From Macrosoma leucophasiata (taxonomy: Eukaryota; Arthropoda; Insecta; Lepidoptera; Hedylidae): DNA of 64,000 bases. Numbering within the stretch: position 1 is the stretch's first letter; the number at the start of each line of letters is the position of its first letter. Shown one piece after another: positions 24,386-35,880 of the stretch. The stretch covers positions 14,340,001-14,404,000 of the forward strand of contig JAWQUS010000026.1 in assembly GCA_036365455.1 (NCBI GenBank). The letters are read 5' to 3'. The position numbers and the translations under genes were made by a program. Under the pieces are notes generated by a model, which saw only the letters and a program-made list of their open reading frames with translations, had not been told where the DNA came from and did not search any database.

Positions 24386-24754
24386 GTGTGTGTGTATCTT
24401 CACGCCAGGTCCCTAACGGGGTAGGCAGAGAGTGTAGAGCGCCAGATATCCCGGTCCTGACATACCTCTCGTGCCTCGTCGTCAACTCATTCATCTTCTC
24501 ACAAATTCCACCTCTCACATTCCACGTGCCTATCTGGCACTCCCCACTCCTCGATCCGCCGTATCGGGCCCGGCGTGACAGGTGGCGGTCCCCATCGCCG
24601 CTTTGGCCGCTTTTCGTACCGACGGGGACGGGTCGGTACGCGTCGCCTCGGGGGGACGCCCTAACCCGCACTGCGGTACGCCTTCGTGCCAGAATTGCAG
24701 CCCTAAAGGACTGGCAGGGGTCACGACGTGCACGCTTCTGGCATGACCCCCAAC
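24386..24754 (-). mobile_element. Internally deleted RTE-like LINE retroposon
   Basis: On the - strand the unit runs from GTTGGGGGTCATGCCAGAAG to a (CA)n tail after GGCGTGAAGATAC. The first part encodes ECQIGTWNVRGGICEKMNEL, the start of a LINE endonuclease ORF. It joins directly to the 3' end that also closes the LINE at 49902 (RHERYVRTGISGALHS frame). The perfect 12-bp duplication TAGAAAACTAGT flanks it (24374-24385 and 24755-24766), so this shortened form itself retroposed. Confidence 0.75.
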
Positions 24755-24837
24755 TAGAAAACTAGTATCCTGGGCTACCCCACTATAAGAGAGCTCTCTG
24801 GTGACGCAATTCGAGGGCGCGGGCACAATCGGGCATT

Positions 24838-25140
24838 TACTGGTGGTAGAATAAGTAGAGTTCCACTGTAGGGATTCCAGGACGTAATTACGACCGTATT
24901 ACGTAATCTGCGGCCATACGGTAGTGTTCAGCACTATCGTGTTCATTGTCAACTAGCCAGGAATTACGAGTACAATGTCGAAAACAATTTCGATAGACGG
25001 TCGCACCGAAGGTCTAGAGAGCTGGCAATGCATCTGTATTTGAACTCTAGTTTTGTTTAGTAGTAGTTTATGTCAGCATATGTTGCAGCATTTACAAAAT
25101 TAACACAATCCATGTGTTTGTTTGCCACGCTCCAATCATA
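24838..25140 (+). mobile_element. BMC1-like retroposon, old and diverged
   Basis: Begins TACTGGTGGTAGAATAAG and keeps GTGTTCAGCACTATCGTGTT and a TTTGTTTGCCACGCTCC end, but the middle has drifted. Confidence 0.65.
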
Positions 25141-25370
25141 AAATATGTTCGCATGATTTATTCAGAACCATTTCCCACCGTTCTTTCAACTGACTGAGTT
25201 ACATCACCAAGGGTTGTATGGAATAAAGACAAAAACATACTTATTTATTCCTATAGGTGGATATATTGAAGATAATTATTTTCGGTTTAGTGAAAGACTT
25301 TTACCAGAGACACTGAACCCAAATAACTTCACGCCTGTAATCCCCGAAGGGATAGGCAAGAGGTAAATTT

Positions 25371-25660
25371 ACTGGTGGTAGAGTTCCAGTGACGGAGCTC
25401 GCGGGCGTAGGCACCACCGCATTACCTAATATACTTGCCGCTAAATGGTAGTGTTCAGCACTATCGTGTTCCGGTCAGGTGGTAATGTACGGCCCTGTAA
25501 TTTCCGGCACAGAGGCATAACACCTAATGCCTCAGGAGTGGCAGCGCATCTGCATTTTGACCTCTGGTCATTGTGTGGGTGTCTATTGGCTGCAGTCATC
25601 ACTTAACATCAATATGAACTGCATGCTTGTTTGCCACTTTTATTACATAGAAAAAAAAAT
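25371..25660 (+). mobile_element. BMC1-like short retroposon, full length
   Basis: ACTGGTGGTAGAGTTCCAG to TTACATAGAAAAAAAAA; near consensus. Confidence 0.85.
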
Positions 25661-25671
25661 GCATGCATTGG

Positions 25672-25885
25672 AGCTTACATGGAAAAACCCCCCATTCGCC
25701 GGTTACGTTTTGGCCCAGGTAACAGGTGGCGAGCGTGCAGATATCTCAGGGCACATTGCCAAACTCCAAGGTACTGGAAACTTCCAGAAAATGGAAAAGT
25801 CCCAATAGAACCAGAGATAAAGGATTTAACACTATCTGATACCCAGCGTAGTAGTAGTGGCCTGCTATCACTAGGCTACTGAGGC
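25672..25885 (-). mobile_element. tRNA-headed SINE, inverted and 3'-truncated
   Basis: On the - strand: TGCCTCAGTAGCCTAGTGAT, then GCAGGCCACTACTACTACGC, the TTATCTCTGGTTCTATTGGG block and GGTTACG-related body. It follows directly after the BMC1-like tail. Confidence 0.65.
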
Positions 25886-25926
25886 AGCTATTTCTACTGA
25901 ATCCACATACATCATCATATCATATT

Positions 25927-26146
25927 AATATTATAAAAGTTTGTATGTTTGTTAGTCCTTCATGCAAAAACTGCTGAACCGATTTCATGAAATTTGGCAC
26001 ACACATAGAGGGTAACTTGGATTAACACATAAGATTTTTTTATCCCGAAAAAATGTTCTTGTTGGATGCCATGGGATGATTTGATAAGTTTCCACACGTT
26101 ACGCGAAAAACGACCTAGACGCGGGCGGAGCAGCGTGCAACAGCTA
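25927..26146 (+). mobile_element. Helitron-like (Lep1-type) non-autonomous element
   Basis: TAATATTATAAAAGTTTGTA head, CTGAACCGATTTCATGAAAT middle, and end hairpin GACGCGGGCGGAGCAGCG then CAACAGCTAG. Confidence 0.6.
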
Positions 26147-26288
26147 GCATAAATAAACATTAAATTGGCTGAGGACGCTCTGTTCGGTCTTGTACTACAA
26201 CTTACAAATCTTACAATTTTTGTGGTTATTAATCATTCGATAATATTTTATTATCTATTCCGTGGATAATATCGATAAATCGTTTGAC

Positions 26289-26480
26289 GAATCGGTTAGT
26301 CCAGCGGTGTGAGATGACCGTTTGATTCAAAGGGTCGCGGGTACTATCCCCGCACCGGTACAAATATTTGTATGGCCTACAGATATTTTATTCGGGTCTG
26401 GGCGTTTGTGTATGCTTACAACGGCACCCACGACACAGGTTTATACCTACGTGGGGCTGTGAGTATAAGCGTATTTTTAA
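26289..26480 (+). repeat. tRNA-derived SINE with CAACGGCACCC body
   Basis: It has a tRNA-like head (GGTTAGTCCAGCGG A box; GGGTCGCGGGTACTATCCC degenerate B box), then ACAAATATTTGTATGG, GGGTCTGGGCGTTTGTG and ACAACGGCACCCACGACACA. Body fragments recur at 2572, 16975 and 28664. Confidence 0.55.
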
Positions 26481-26647
26481 AAATAATTCGGTAAAAGTTT
26501 CTATTTACGTAAAACGCTGTATTGGGTACATTGTAAATTAAATTTATGCGTGACAAGTAAAAGGCAATATAAACATTATAGATTGTATTCAAATCAATAA
26601 TATAAAAGTACAACATTTATCTTATCTTATCTTAAAGCTTAATTTAG

Positions 26648-29600
26648 TTACTGTATTTCCTTCAATATTTTCAATCTGTACTTATTATCGGGGAAACGCA
26701 TCTTGACAATCTGTCGGATTTCCTCGCACGTGTAGCTGTGGGAGAGCTCCTTGTTTTCGTTCCATAAATGTGATATTTCAAGTAATTGTGCCTTTAGAAC
26801 TTGCGCCATCTTGGTGAATTTCAGCCATACATTGATTTTGCTTTCGAAACTAATGGGCTCCTGAAAAAAAGCACAGATTAAAAAGACTTTTTACTAGTTT
26901 TTACGTGCGAAAAGATTTGACGCTTATTAATAAGACGAAGCGATGTGCCACATCGTTGTACCAGTCAGTGGCGGACCAGTCATCCGAGTCATCAGAGGCC
27001 CGGGGCGGCATTCGACATAAGGAGGCTCACTAGCGTGCAGCACGAGCCAAAAAAAAGGTCATGATGTACGATTAAGGGCCCCTCGTCTACGCACATATTG
27101 CCCCTCCCCCTCGTATGATTGATACGGTAAATAGATTTTAAAATACACATTAAAAACACGCGCGAGCAAAGAAACGACATTTCCCTCTGTAAGCTCTATA
27201 AATCTTTCATGATTCCCAGCGACCAGTCGATCTTTGGAGGCTTTCAGAACCAGAAGCTCGTGGCGGATCGCCCCTTAGTCCGCCACTGGTATCACTCAAC
27301 ACAAATAAGGTCTGTAATCCAGTTCAGCCGGATTCGGCACTGTTTGGCTACCTTCCGGTACCGGTGCGCGCGACTTCATGGCGCGTAATCGAGAATAAGT
27401 TACACGTGCCCTTATTGATTACGCGCCTCTCCGAACACAACTCGCAACCAAACCGAATTTTGACTGTTGCTGAATCGAGAACGAATGGAATCTTAACAAA
27501 GTACTAATCCAGCAATTCAATGATAGCAGAAGATTCCAAGGCTCGAGTGTCAATTCCCCGGGGACTTATACCATGTCGTGCTCGCGGATGATCCAGATCA
27601 TGTTGAATTGTCGCGTTGCTTACAATCAAGTATCAATGAGTTCTTATTTCGAAATAGTACATCTAAATAGAAATATAATATGTTTATTTTATATGAGTTA
27701 CCTCAAACAAAGTATCAATATCAGCCACAGTGTCTTCAAATCTCACCGCCAGCACGAAGACCAGCTCTTCGCTAATCGGCCGACTGTCACTGAACACTTT
27801 ATCGAGCATGGCCTGACACAGCGCCTCTATGAGAGTACACAGAGACAGCTCGTACATGCGGGCCGGTAGAATGTTGTACCAGCTACTTTTGAGGTCTTGC
27901 ATCAGGGTTATAGCATGGTTTACGGCGCAGTCGAATACTTCGTATGAGTTTTCGCTCCATGGTAGTTCTGTGGGGAAATAGCGGAGTTTAGGAAGATATG
28001 TTATGCCAGTGTTCTTTCCGAAGTACACCAAGTCCAAGTTGGTAGAGTTCCAGTGTTGAGAGTTCAAGGGCATCACCGAATTACCTAATCGGTCGCCTGT
28101 ATCAGTAGTTCAGTATCACATCACTTCAGCCGTAACATGTCCACTGCTGTACGAAATCCTTTCCCAAAAATGCTCACACCGGGCATGTGCGTCATTAGCC
28201 GCGTCTACACCGAACGCATGCTCGTGAGCGAAATGCTCGGTCGGTGTGGACGTGGCTCGGGGTTGCCGAGCCATGCGGCGTCGGTAAAGTGGGCGTGCTC
28301 ATATTTTTTTTAACTTACCATTTTCTTCAATTTTCTGAATAATAATTGTTTTCTGGTTCTGTAAATACAAAGACATCTTCTCTAGACCCACTACCCTCAA
28401 ATCCTGTATGCATTCTAGAAGAACAGTGTTCAGAAGATCAGCAAGGTCCGCTGGCAGTAAGTTTTTCCATGGTGGGCCAAGTAGGCTATGTGCTAGGTAG
28501 AAACAGTTATTGAAGAATAGAGCTGCAATAACAGAAATACGAATTTATTAATTACATAAGTATTACGTTATTAACTTCACATCTGTTTCCAAAGGGGTAG
28601 TCTTGGTCTTGGTATACAATTAATATAATATATGCATTCTTACACCACAGATACTTGTTTTGGGTCTGGGTGTTTGTGTATGTGTTGTGTGAGTGTAACA
28701 GCACCCATTACACAGTATGAAACCTAGTGTCGAGTTTTGTAAGCTTAATAATACACTTCAAAATTATTTTTAGCAGATCTATCTGCCACAAAAAGGTGGT
28801 GTTCAGTGCTATTGTGTTCTGTTTTTTTTCTTTTTTATGTAATAAAAGTGGCAAGAAGGATGCAGTTCACATTGATGTTAAGGGATGACTGAAGCCTATA
28901 GACACCCACACAATGACCAGAGGTCAAAATGCAGATGCGTTGTCACTCCTGAGGCCTAAGGTGTTATGCCTCTGTGCCGGTAATTACAGGGCCGTACATT
29001 ACCACTTGACTGGAACACGATAGTGCTGAACACTACCATTTAGCGGCAAGTATATTAGGTAATGCGGTGGTGCCTACGCCCGCGAGCTCCGTCACTAGAG
29101 CTCTACTACCATTAAAATGATCCATCATCCATACGGTTGGATGACATTATAACTATTACAGAGACATTACACAACTTAGGTCTCAGGGGTGGCAAAGCAT
29201 CTGCATTTTGACTTCTGGTTATCGTATAGATCTATAAGGCTGCAGTCATCACTTAACATCTATGTAAGCTGCACAATTGTCTGCAACCTACCTAAAATAA
29301 AAAAAAAATTAAATGCTTCTTACCAATATCAAGGGGACAACACTCCAAGTTAATTTTGAACTTCTTTGGCACAAGACATTGGTACATAACAGCTATATCT
29401 TTTATATAAGTAACTAACTGTTTACTATATTTCTCCGGCAATTTCACACTTTCTTCCAGATGATCTATAATCATAGTCATTACTTGCTTAACATTTTGGG
29501 ATATTATACATTTCGGTAGAAACAGAGGAGAATCCAAATTGAATGCTATGTTCTTTTGCGTAGAGTCCAAAATTGAATCATTTTCAATTTCCATTGCAGT

Positions 29601-30830
29601 TCCAACATCAAGAGTTCCATAAGAGAGACTTTGCTTCAACAGATTGCGAACATCATACAGGAGTTTATCACATTTTTTATCATATAGAACACATTCTGTA
29701 TCATTAACATACTTATTTAGTGGAGATTTATCTGCTTCCACAAATTTTATATCAATCAAAAACGCATTAAATGCTTCCAACTCAACCACTATATTCTTAT
29801 AATCCTGATAACTACTGTTGCATGATGGCAAATTGTTTCTTATACAATCTGCGATTATTTTGTTAAAGAATTTTTGTCTTATAGAATCTGCGAAGACCTC
29901 AATAAATGTTCTATCACATTCCAAATGCGAGCCAATTGTAGAATGAAGGAATTCAAATATGGCTGTTAGATTATTGAAGATAGTCTGAAAGTTCGGTTTG
30001 TTTTTATCATTTAAATCAATCTTAATGTTGAATACCAATGCACCAATGTGATCTTCGGTAAATATCTCGCAATTATGTCTAATCACATTATGTAGGAGTT
30101 GGTCTATGAAGAAGTATGAAAAAACACCAAGTTCTGCATTCAAACGACCAACTTCATACAAACTCTTGAGAACTTTTTTCATAAGAATAAGATCGCTCTG
30201 CTGAACAGATAAACTGTATGTGAGATGGGTGATGCACTTTTTTTCAGACCAACTAAATATATCTTCCCACTCGATATTCAATTGTGCTGTATACAACGCT
30301 AACTGATTTTCCGCCTGGCCATTCAAATTTATTAATGCTTTTGCAGCATTACCTTGGAATTTGAGACTTTGTAGACGTTTCATCAACTCTTTAACACTTA
30401 CAATCGCTTCAGTGTAGTTGTACCTTGCATTTTCATGGTTAGCTTTCTCCAATATTCTCTTGCTTTCAACAACAGTACACATATCGTTGAAAGTGCTCAC
30501 GGAGGACTCCAGTTTTTTAAACCAGGTGTTAAATTCTTCTATCAGTTCACTCTTATCGAATTTCCCGCGAACAGAGTTCACATCTTCCAATACACTGTTA
30601 TAGTCCGAAATTATATTGCCTTTTCTATTTTGATAATTAAGCTGCTCCAAGCTCTTAGTTACTGTGAAAATGAAGTAGGTGTCGATGAAATACTGCTGCA
30701 AAGCCCAAGTTAACATTTGCACTCGTTCTGTGAGGTCTTTCACTTTCGGAAGCAATTCATCGCGATGTTTTTTAAAATCTTCCGTAGTTGCCTTATCTGC
30801 TTCTTGCAATACTGCACTTAGTAAACTCAT
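26648..30830 (-). CDS. Zw10: ZW10 (RZZ/NRZ complex subunit), complete
   Basis: Four exons: 30830-29324, 28522-28319, 27967-27702 and 26860-26648, with phases 1, 1 and 0. They give 729 residues, close to the usual ~720-780. The N-terminal ~150 residues are helical (LLPKVKDLTERVQMLTWALQ). The mid/C region keeps ZW10 landmarks: LFLPKCIISQNVKQV, YQCLVPKKFKINLE, LFFNNCFYLAHSLLGPPWKN, SWYNILPARMYELSLCTLIE, and an end FPDNKYRLKILKEIQ. In the kinetochore RZZ complex ZW10 recruits dynein and spindle-checkpoint proteins; in the NRZ complex it tethers Golgi-to-ER vesicles. The ATG at 30830 is preceded by an AT-rich 5' region. Introns carry BMC1-like copies and a CGCGTCTACACCGAACGC repeat (28195-28300). 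All donors are GTAAG or GTAAC and all acceptors end in CAG. Confidence 0.93.
27350..27470. repeat. Hairpin repeat in ZW10 intron 3
   Basis: CGCGTAATCGAGAATAAG (27379-27397) pairs with CCCTTATTGATTACGCG (27410-27426). It lies in the last ZW10 intron, whose 26861-27350 part shows no further feature. Confidence 0.5.
28037..28115 (+). mobile_element. BMC1-like 5' fragment next to ZW10 exon 3
   Basis: GTTGGTAGAGTTCCAGTG and GGCATCACCGAATTACCTAA; truncated. It starts about 70 bp from the splice acceptor of exon 3. Confidence 0.6.
28824..29113 (-). mobile_element. BMC1-like short retroposon, full length, in ZW10 intron 1
   Basis: From a T-rich run with TTTTTTATGTAATAAAAG to TAGAGCTCTACTACCAT. A short + fragment (28790-28820) abuts it on the left. 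Confidence 0.85.
29128..29292 (+). mobile_element. BMC1-like retroposon, 3' half, beside ZW10 exon 1
   Basis: It holds TCTCAGGGGTGGCAAAGC, CTGCAGTCATCACTTAACATC and an A tail. It ends about 30 bp from the exon 1 donor. Confidence 0.7.
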
Positions 30831-31301
30831 TTTAATGATTACACGGCTTTGTATTTTAAATTAACTGAGTGTTTCTTCGAAACTATTCAAAACAAAAAGT
30901 TTAAACTTTGCATCAAATTTTGAATTTACCGACCCGACCACAGCTGTTCGCAAAATTGAAATCAGTCTGTCATTTTGACATATGAGTGTTGTCATATTAA
31001 TATGAAAGTTACAAAACGTAGAAAAAATTGTAATAAAGTTAGATTTTATTTCGTCATAAATATTATTTTACAATCAAATACATTTACGATATTTTTGATA
31101 ACATGGTTAAGCTATCATAGCTTCTCTCTCTGTAACTACGAATGCATTGTATTATTTCAATGAACCAGTAAAATAAATTGTGGTCGTCATGGTAAGTTTA
31201 ATCAATCGATCCCCACCCCATTTTACAGATTCGTATAAGATAACTATTTACAAAAAATTGGAATCAATTTCACACGCGCATTAGATTACATCTGTATAAA
31301 G
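30831..31301. promoter_or_regulatory. Shared divergent promoter region of ZW10 and the CCDC169-like gene
   Basis: The 471 bp between two head-to-head start codons must hold both 5' UTRs and core promoters. No clear TATA box is visible on either strand. The region is AT-rich and free of recognised transposons, unlike its surroundings. Confidence 0.5.
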
Positions 31302-31745
31302 ATGAATGATACTGAAATTGATAATCTTAAAACCGAACTAGAACATGAAAGGACTTGCAGGTCAGTATAGTCGTTATATTTTATGCAAATCATTAGATAA
31401 TAATATTTTTTTAAAGATAGTACAAAAAGACAAGGCATTTGCGAGGTATTTTCTAAAATTGTTAGCTGTATTTTTGTACCTCAAATATAAATGAGGCGAA
31501 AATAAATGCCACATTATTTTGAACAAAAACTGCCTTGTCTTTTTGTAATATCTTTGAAAAAAAAAAAACAATATTCTATTTGATACGTTCCTCAAAATCG
31601 AATCGTTTGCCATCTTTGAGTAGGTCACAATTTTTAAAAATATTTCTTAGCCATTCCATTCATGCGGCCTACTTAAACATCAAGACTCGATTTTCCATTA
31701 CGGCGCCTCACACGGGCTTCTATTGAGTTCTAATAGATATATATT

Positions 31746-31804
<59 letters not shown>

Positions 31805-34800
31805 TTAGCAGTGGCGTAAGTTTGACCATGCCGTTTGGTGGCAAATTTAGTGAAAGTAGTTCCTCGGCCATCGTAAAGCTCAACCAACGTTATGCAAAGC
31901 CATCACTTAAAAAAGGAAAAGGAACGGAAAGGGAACGGAATTTCTATTTTTACTGATGGTAGAGCTCCAGCGACAGAGCTCGCGGGTGTAGGGATCGCCG
32001 CATTGCCTAATCTAATTGCCGCTAAGTGGTAGTGAACATTTAGCGCTTTCGTGTTCCGGTCAGGAGGATCTACGGCCGCGTTAATTTTGGAACAGAGGTA
32101 TAACAACTAAGACCTTGGGGTGGCAACTGTGTTGGTTTTATATAGATGTTTATTTTATAGTCTGCAGTATTCACTTACCACTCTTACCATCAGTGTGAAC
32201 TGCATGCTTGTTTGGAACTTTATTACATAAAAAAAACTGACTCTGAGATTACTGCATTTGTCCTAAAATAAACTAGGACCTCGAAAATGTTGAATGCGTA
32301 TTTTTTAATTACGTAGAGATGCCGCAGCTTGGCAAAATGGCGACCTCGAGAAACAAATTGTGCGGATGCAAGAAGAGCTGACAAGAAACGATTATCCATG
32401 GGACAATGATATCGATTTGCAGAGGGAGAGTATGAGACATAAGCAGCTATTGGAGGGCATAGAGATAATGAGGGAACAACTTCCAATGCTGAAGGACAGG
32501 ATTAGAAATGCAAAAATATGCGGTCCAGGTAAGCGCGAGTAAAATAATAATATGAATTATAGATAACAAAATATTATGGTATACATGTTTAAGCTACTTT
32601 GACATATCGCACCTTTAGAATTGAAGTGGCTTATCGACTTCTTTTTTTTTTAATTTTCCATTTATTTTATTTGCAGACTGTAAACTGAAGCATGACGATC
32701 TAAACATCAATTTGGATATTTTAACTCCGGTGTGTATATTGTAATATTTTAATAAAAAAATATTAAAACCTCAATCCACTTGTTCATAGGGAAGGTAGGC
32801 ACATAAATATACAACTAAATGCATTCTTATGTGAACAATATACATTATACAGTCATCAGTCGCCAGTTAAGTATTTTTTTCAATCATGACTTCAGCCGAA
32901 AAATCTCTACAGCTGGACAAAAGTTCCTCAAAATGTCCACAATGGTGTTGCGCGTCATTAGGGGAGAATTTACTAAAATCGAAACGCTTGGCAGGCGGAT
33001 TGGCGATCGCTGTGGCGGCAGTATTATCGCGGCAAGCTGCTGACCAGTGGTCAGTGATCACTGACCACGCCGCGTTTTTGTATGTATTGCCGTCATTAAT
33101 CTTGTTGACTGTGTCTGCATAGCAGACGAATTCTCCTTCCCTAATGGGCGGTGCGTTCATAATGTCCCAATGCCATCAATTGACCTAATAATTTATTGGA
33201 AATAAATAAATAAGTATGATAAATTAATTTATAATACTAATAAATATTTGACAGCCTTTTTTACCATTCCAAGAAGGTTATGTATTTATACTTCGCAGGC
33301 CGAGTTATTACGAACTGTAAAACGATTCGAGAGACTTAAAACGGACCTGATAAGTACTCTTCGTAGTAAGGAGTGGCGTTTGGATTCCGAATCCAAGGTA
33401 CGTATCTAGATCCGGCCCGAAGGACCATTCACGCAGTAACGTAGATTATCCATTCTTCAGTAAGTACATACTATATTTTTTACATATTAGTTATTTATTA
33501 TGATTTTTATTTTTTAAGAATAAACGGCGCATGAATGAAGCGCGCATGGCCCGGCGGCTGGTGTAGATCGTAAACGATCTACTCGGTTAAGCACTACGGG
33601 CGCGGTCGGGTAGTGTGATGGGTGACCGCTAGTGGCAAATTAAATGCGCGTTTCCGTGCTTCGGAGGGCACGTTAAGCCGTCGGTCCCGGTTGCTATCGA
33701 TAGATAGCAGTCGTTAAACCTTGTCGGAGGCCTTATGGGCGGTTTGAAAACATCCGACAGCGGGTTGGCCACTAACCCCAACACCTCCACCAATCCGCAT
33801 TGGAGCAGCGTGGTGGAGTAAGCTCCAGGCCTCCCCCCAAAAAGGGGAGAGACTCGTGCCCAGCAGTGGGACGTATAATGGGTTGCCATTATTTATTATT
33901 ATACGCATTTAAATATACGCATGGGCTTTACGCGGTTAAATAATTGAAAATATACTATACTACTTACCTATTGAGTAATAGTAAATTGTTTACATTTTCA
34001 GTTATTCGTGAGAGTAAACGACCAAAGAACATATTTGCAGAACGAGTTGATGATATGCCAGAACAATATTATGCGCCTTCAGAAGAACAGCAACTATTGG
34101 CAGTAAGTTTTAAATGTTTATATTTTTTACGTTTTTTTGTTCTAAGACTGAATATTTTCTTAGCCAGTATGGAATACACTCTTAAAGAGTGTATTTCGCT
34201 AGATAAAGAGTGACTGATCAATGTAATTATTGAGATTGGAACAATTGGTAGGGAATCTACGGAACAGGGGTGAACGGCTGAGGCCCTCCTCATAGATTAT
34301 ACTCGTACCTACATACCTATATACTAGTTTTTTATGTAATGAAAGAGGCACATTGATGTTAAGTGATGACTAGCCTATAGACACTTACATAAAGACCAGA
34401 GATTACTTGGTGGTAGAGCTCCAGTGACAGAGCACCACCGCATTGCCTAATATACTTGCCGCTAATTGGTAGTGTTCAGCACTATCGTGTTCCGGTCAGG
34501 TGGTAATGTACGGCCCTGTAATTTCCGGCACAGAGGCATAACACCTCAGGTAATGCCTCAGGAGTGGCAGCGCATCTGCATTTTGACCGCATTTTGCTTC
34601 ACGCACTCCGGTCATTGTGTTAGTGTCTATAGGCTGCAGTCATCACATGTGAACTACAAACTTGTTTGCCACTTTCATTACATAAAAAAAAGATTTTAAA
34701 AATAATTTGCGTTGCCACCCTTTAAACGTTAGTTTGTCTCTGTGATAGTTATTCCGTGGCCATACATTATCATCTAACCGTTTCTAACCGGAACACGTTA

Positions 34801-35237
34801 GAGCTAAACACTACCATTTATCGGTAGAAAATTAGTAAAAGTAATGCGGTGGTGCCTACCCCTTCAAAAACCCCCACTGGGACTTTACCACCAGTAAAGA
34901 GTCCCCCCTTCCTCCCCAAAATCTTTCAAGTGTAGTGAACTATAGCAAAATTTATTATTATTTGGATTGTTTAAACGCCTTGTTAATATTAGGGGAGCCC
35001 AAAAGGCTATTTAATTTTATAAACTAGCCTCGTCGGTACATATTTATAATAATACTTACCTAATTAGGAAGTAATCTTATGACAAGTGATGTTAAGATTG
35101 CTTTATTTTTCTATGTGTTGGTGTTACGTTCCAGGAATGTGCCACGCAAGAACGACGAACGAGTGCTGGACCCAAAGCGAGGGCCTATAAAGAAAATATT
35201 TGGTAACGAACGATTACCGCCGATAGTATCCACATAA
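31302..35237 (+). CDS. CCDC169: CCDC169-like coiled-coil protein, complete
   Basis: Six exons: 31302-31360, 32317-32528, 32677-32729, 33299-33397, 34002-34102 and 35135-35237, phases 2, 1, 0, 0, 2. They encode 208 residues; human CCDC169 has about 214. Matching landmarks are LEKQIVRMQEEL in exon 2, LLRTVKRFERLKTDL in exon 4, VNDQRTYLQNELM in exon 5, and the basic C-terminal motif PKRGPIKKIFGNERLPP. Heptad-rich helices dominate. The family has no established molecular role; expression in mammals is testis-biased. Each intron has GT-AG ends (donors GTCAGT, GTAAGC, GTGTGT, GTACGT, GTAAGT). AATAAA follows at 35252. The choice of frame in the last exon was settled by the PKRGP motif. Confidence 0.85.
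31738..31800. repeat. (AT)n microsatellite in CCDC169-like intron 1
   Basis: About 30 uninterrupted AT units. Confidence 0.95.
31952..32236 (+). mobile_element. BMC1-like short retroposon in CCDC169-like intron 1
   Basis: ACTGATGGTAGAGCTCC to TTATTACATAAAAAAAA; diverged in the middle. It ends 80 bp before exon 2. Confidence 0.8.
33539..33897 (+). mobile_element. 5S rRNA-derived SINE
   Basis: The head GCGCATGGCCCGGCGGC is followed by CGGTTAAGCACTACGGGCGC and GATGGGTGACCGCTAGTGG, matching the internal promoter (A and C boxes) of 5S rRNA. The body has a palindromic TGCTATCGATAGATAGCA and the tail is CCCAGCAGTGGGACGTATAA. It lies in intron 4 of the CCDC169-like gene. A second copy is at 47727-48070. 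Confidence 0.75.
34408..34692 (+). mobile_element. BMC1-like retroposon cluster member (central, full length)
   Basis: TTGGTGGTAGAGCTCCAG to TTACATAAAAAAAAG. It is flanked by a - fragment at 34327-34400 and a diverged - copy at 34708-34896, so three insertions lie side by side in the last intron of the CCDC169-like gene. Confidence 0.8.
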
Positions 35238-35355
35238 ATCTCCCTTGCAAAAATAAACATTGTTGCTGAGTGATGCTACCCAAATATTAAATCACAAAAA
35301 TATAACAAGAAAGCAGTGAATATAATAATTGATTAGATAAAAGATACTGTTACCA

Positions 35356-35585
35356 GATTCGCAAATATTAGGTGGCGAATCTATTGCCATCTGCGGCACA
35401 TTACAAACCTCCCACAGATGCATTGGGAAATTTGTGAAAATTTTCAAAATCTTTTCAAATAAAACTGTCCGACTCTGTTCGCAAACCCATAGGAATGGAA
35501 CTTTGAGCACTTCAAAATTAGAACGATGGGATATTCCTTCATCGAGTTGATGTCTCGTCAAAACCATTTTTGACATTAGTGCATT
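35356..35585 (-). CDS. Possible coding exon of unknown identity
   Basis: An ATG-initiated frame (MSKMVLTRHQLDEGISHRSN...) runs about 75 codons. It has a protein-like composition and four Cys, and ends at a possible donor CTG|GTAACA near 35356. It is convergent with the CCDC169-like gene and starts just beyond its polyadenylation signal. I do not recognise the family and found no following exon. It could be a remnant of a processed copy or chance. Confidence 0.3.
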
Positions 35586-35615
35586 TGGACGGAGAAGTGC
35601 CGTGTCTCATGGTGA

Positions 35616-35880
35616 GATTCCCAGACCCTACTACGACTTTACTTTGAACAAAGTATGCTTTAAAACTGTCAAAACCCATAATGTTGTGACTGTTCTAAGC
35701 ATACTTTGCACGAAGTAAAGTAATAGGGCGAGGATCTCAGACCGCACTACCACTTTACTTTCGAGCAAAGTACGCTGCGAATTGTCAAAACCCATACATT
35801 TCTGACAGTTCTAAGCATACTTTGCTCAAAGTAGTGCGTTCTGTGAATCTCAAACATAGTGCGTCTGTGAATCTCACACT
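35616..35880. repeat. Tandem dimer of a palindromic MITE, second locus
   Basis: Two diverged copies (about 35616-35712 and 35736-35872) of the palindrome at 10265-10555. They keep the AAAACCCATA centre and the ACTTTACTTT/AAAGTAAAGT arms. Confidence 0.75.

Noticed and set aside
31738..31883. ORFs across the (AT)n run
   Set aside because: IYIYIY translations of a microsatellite, on both strands.
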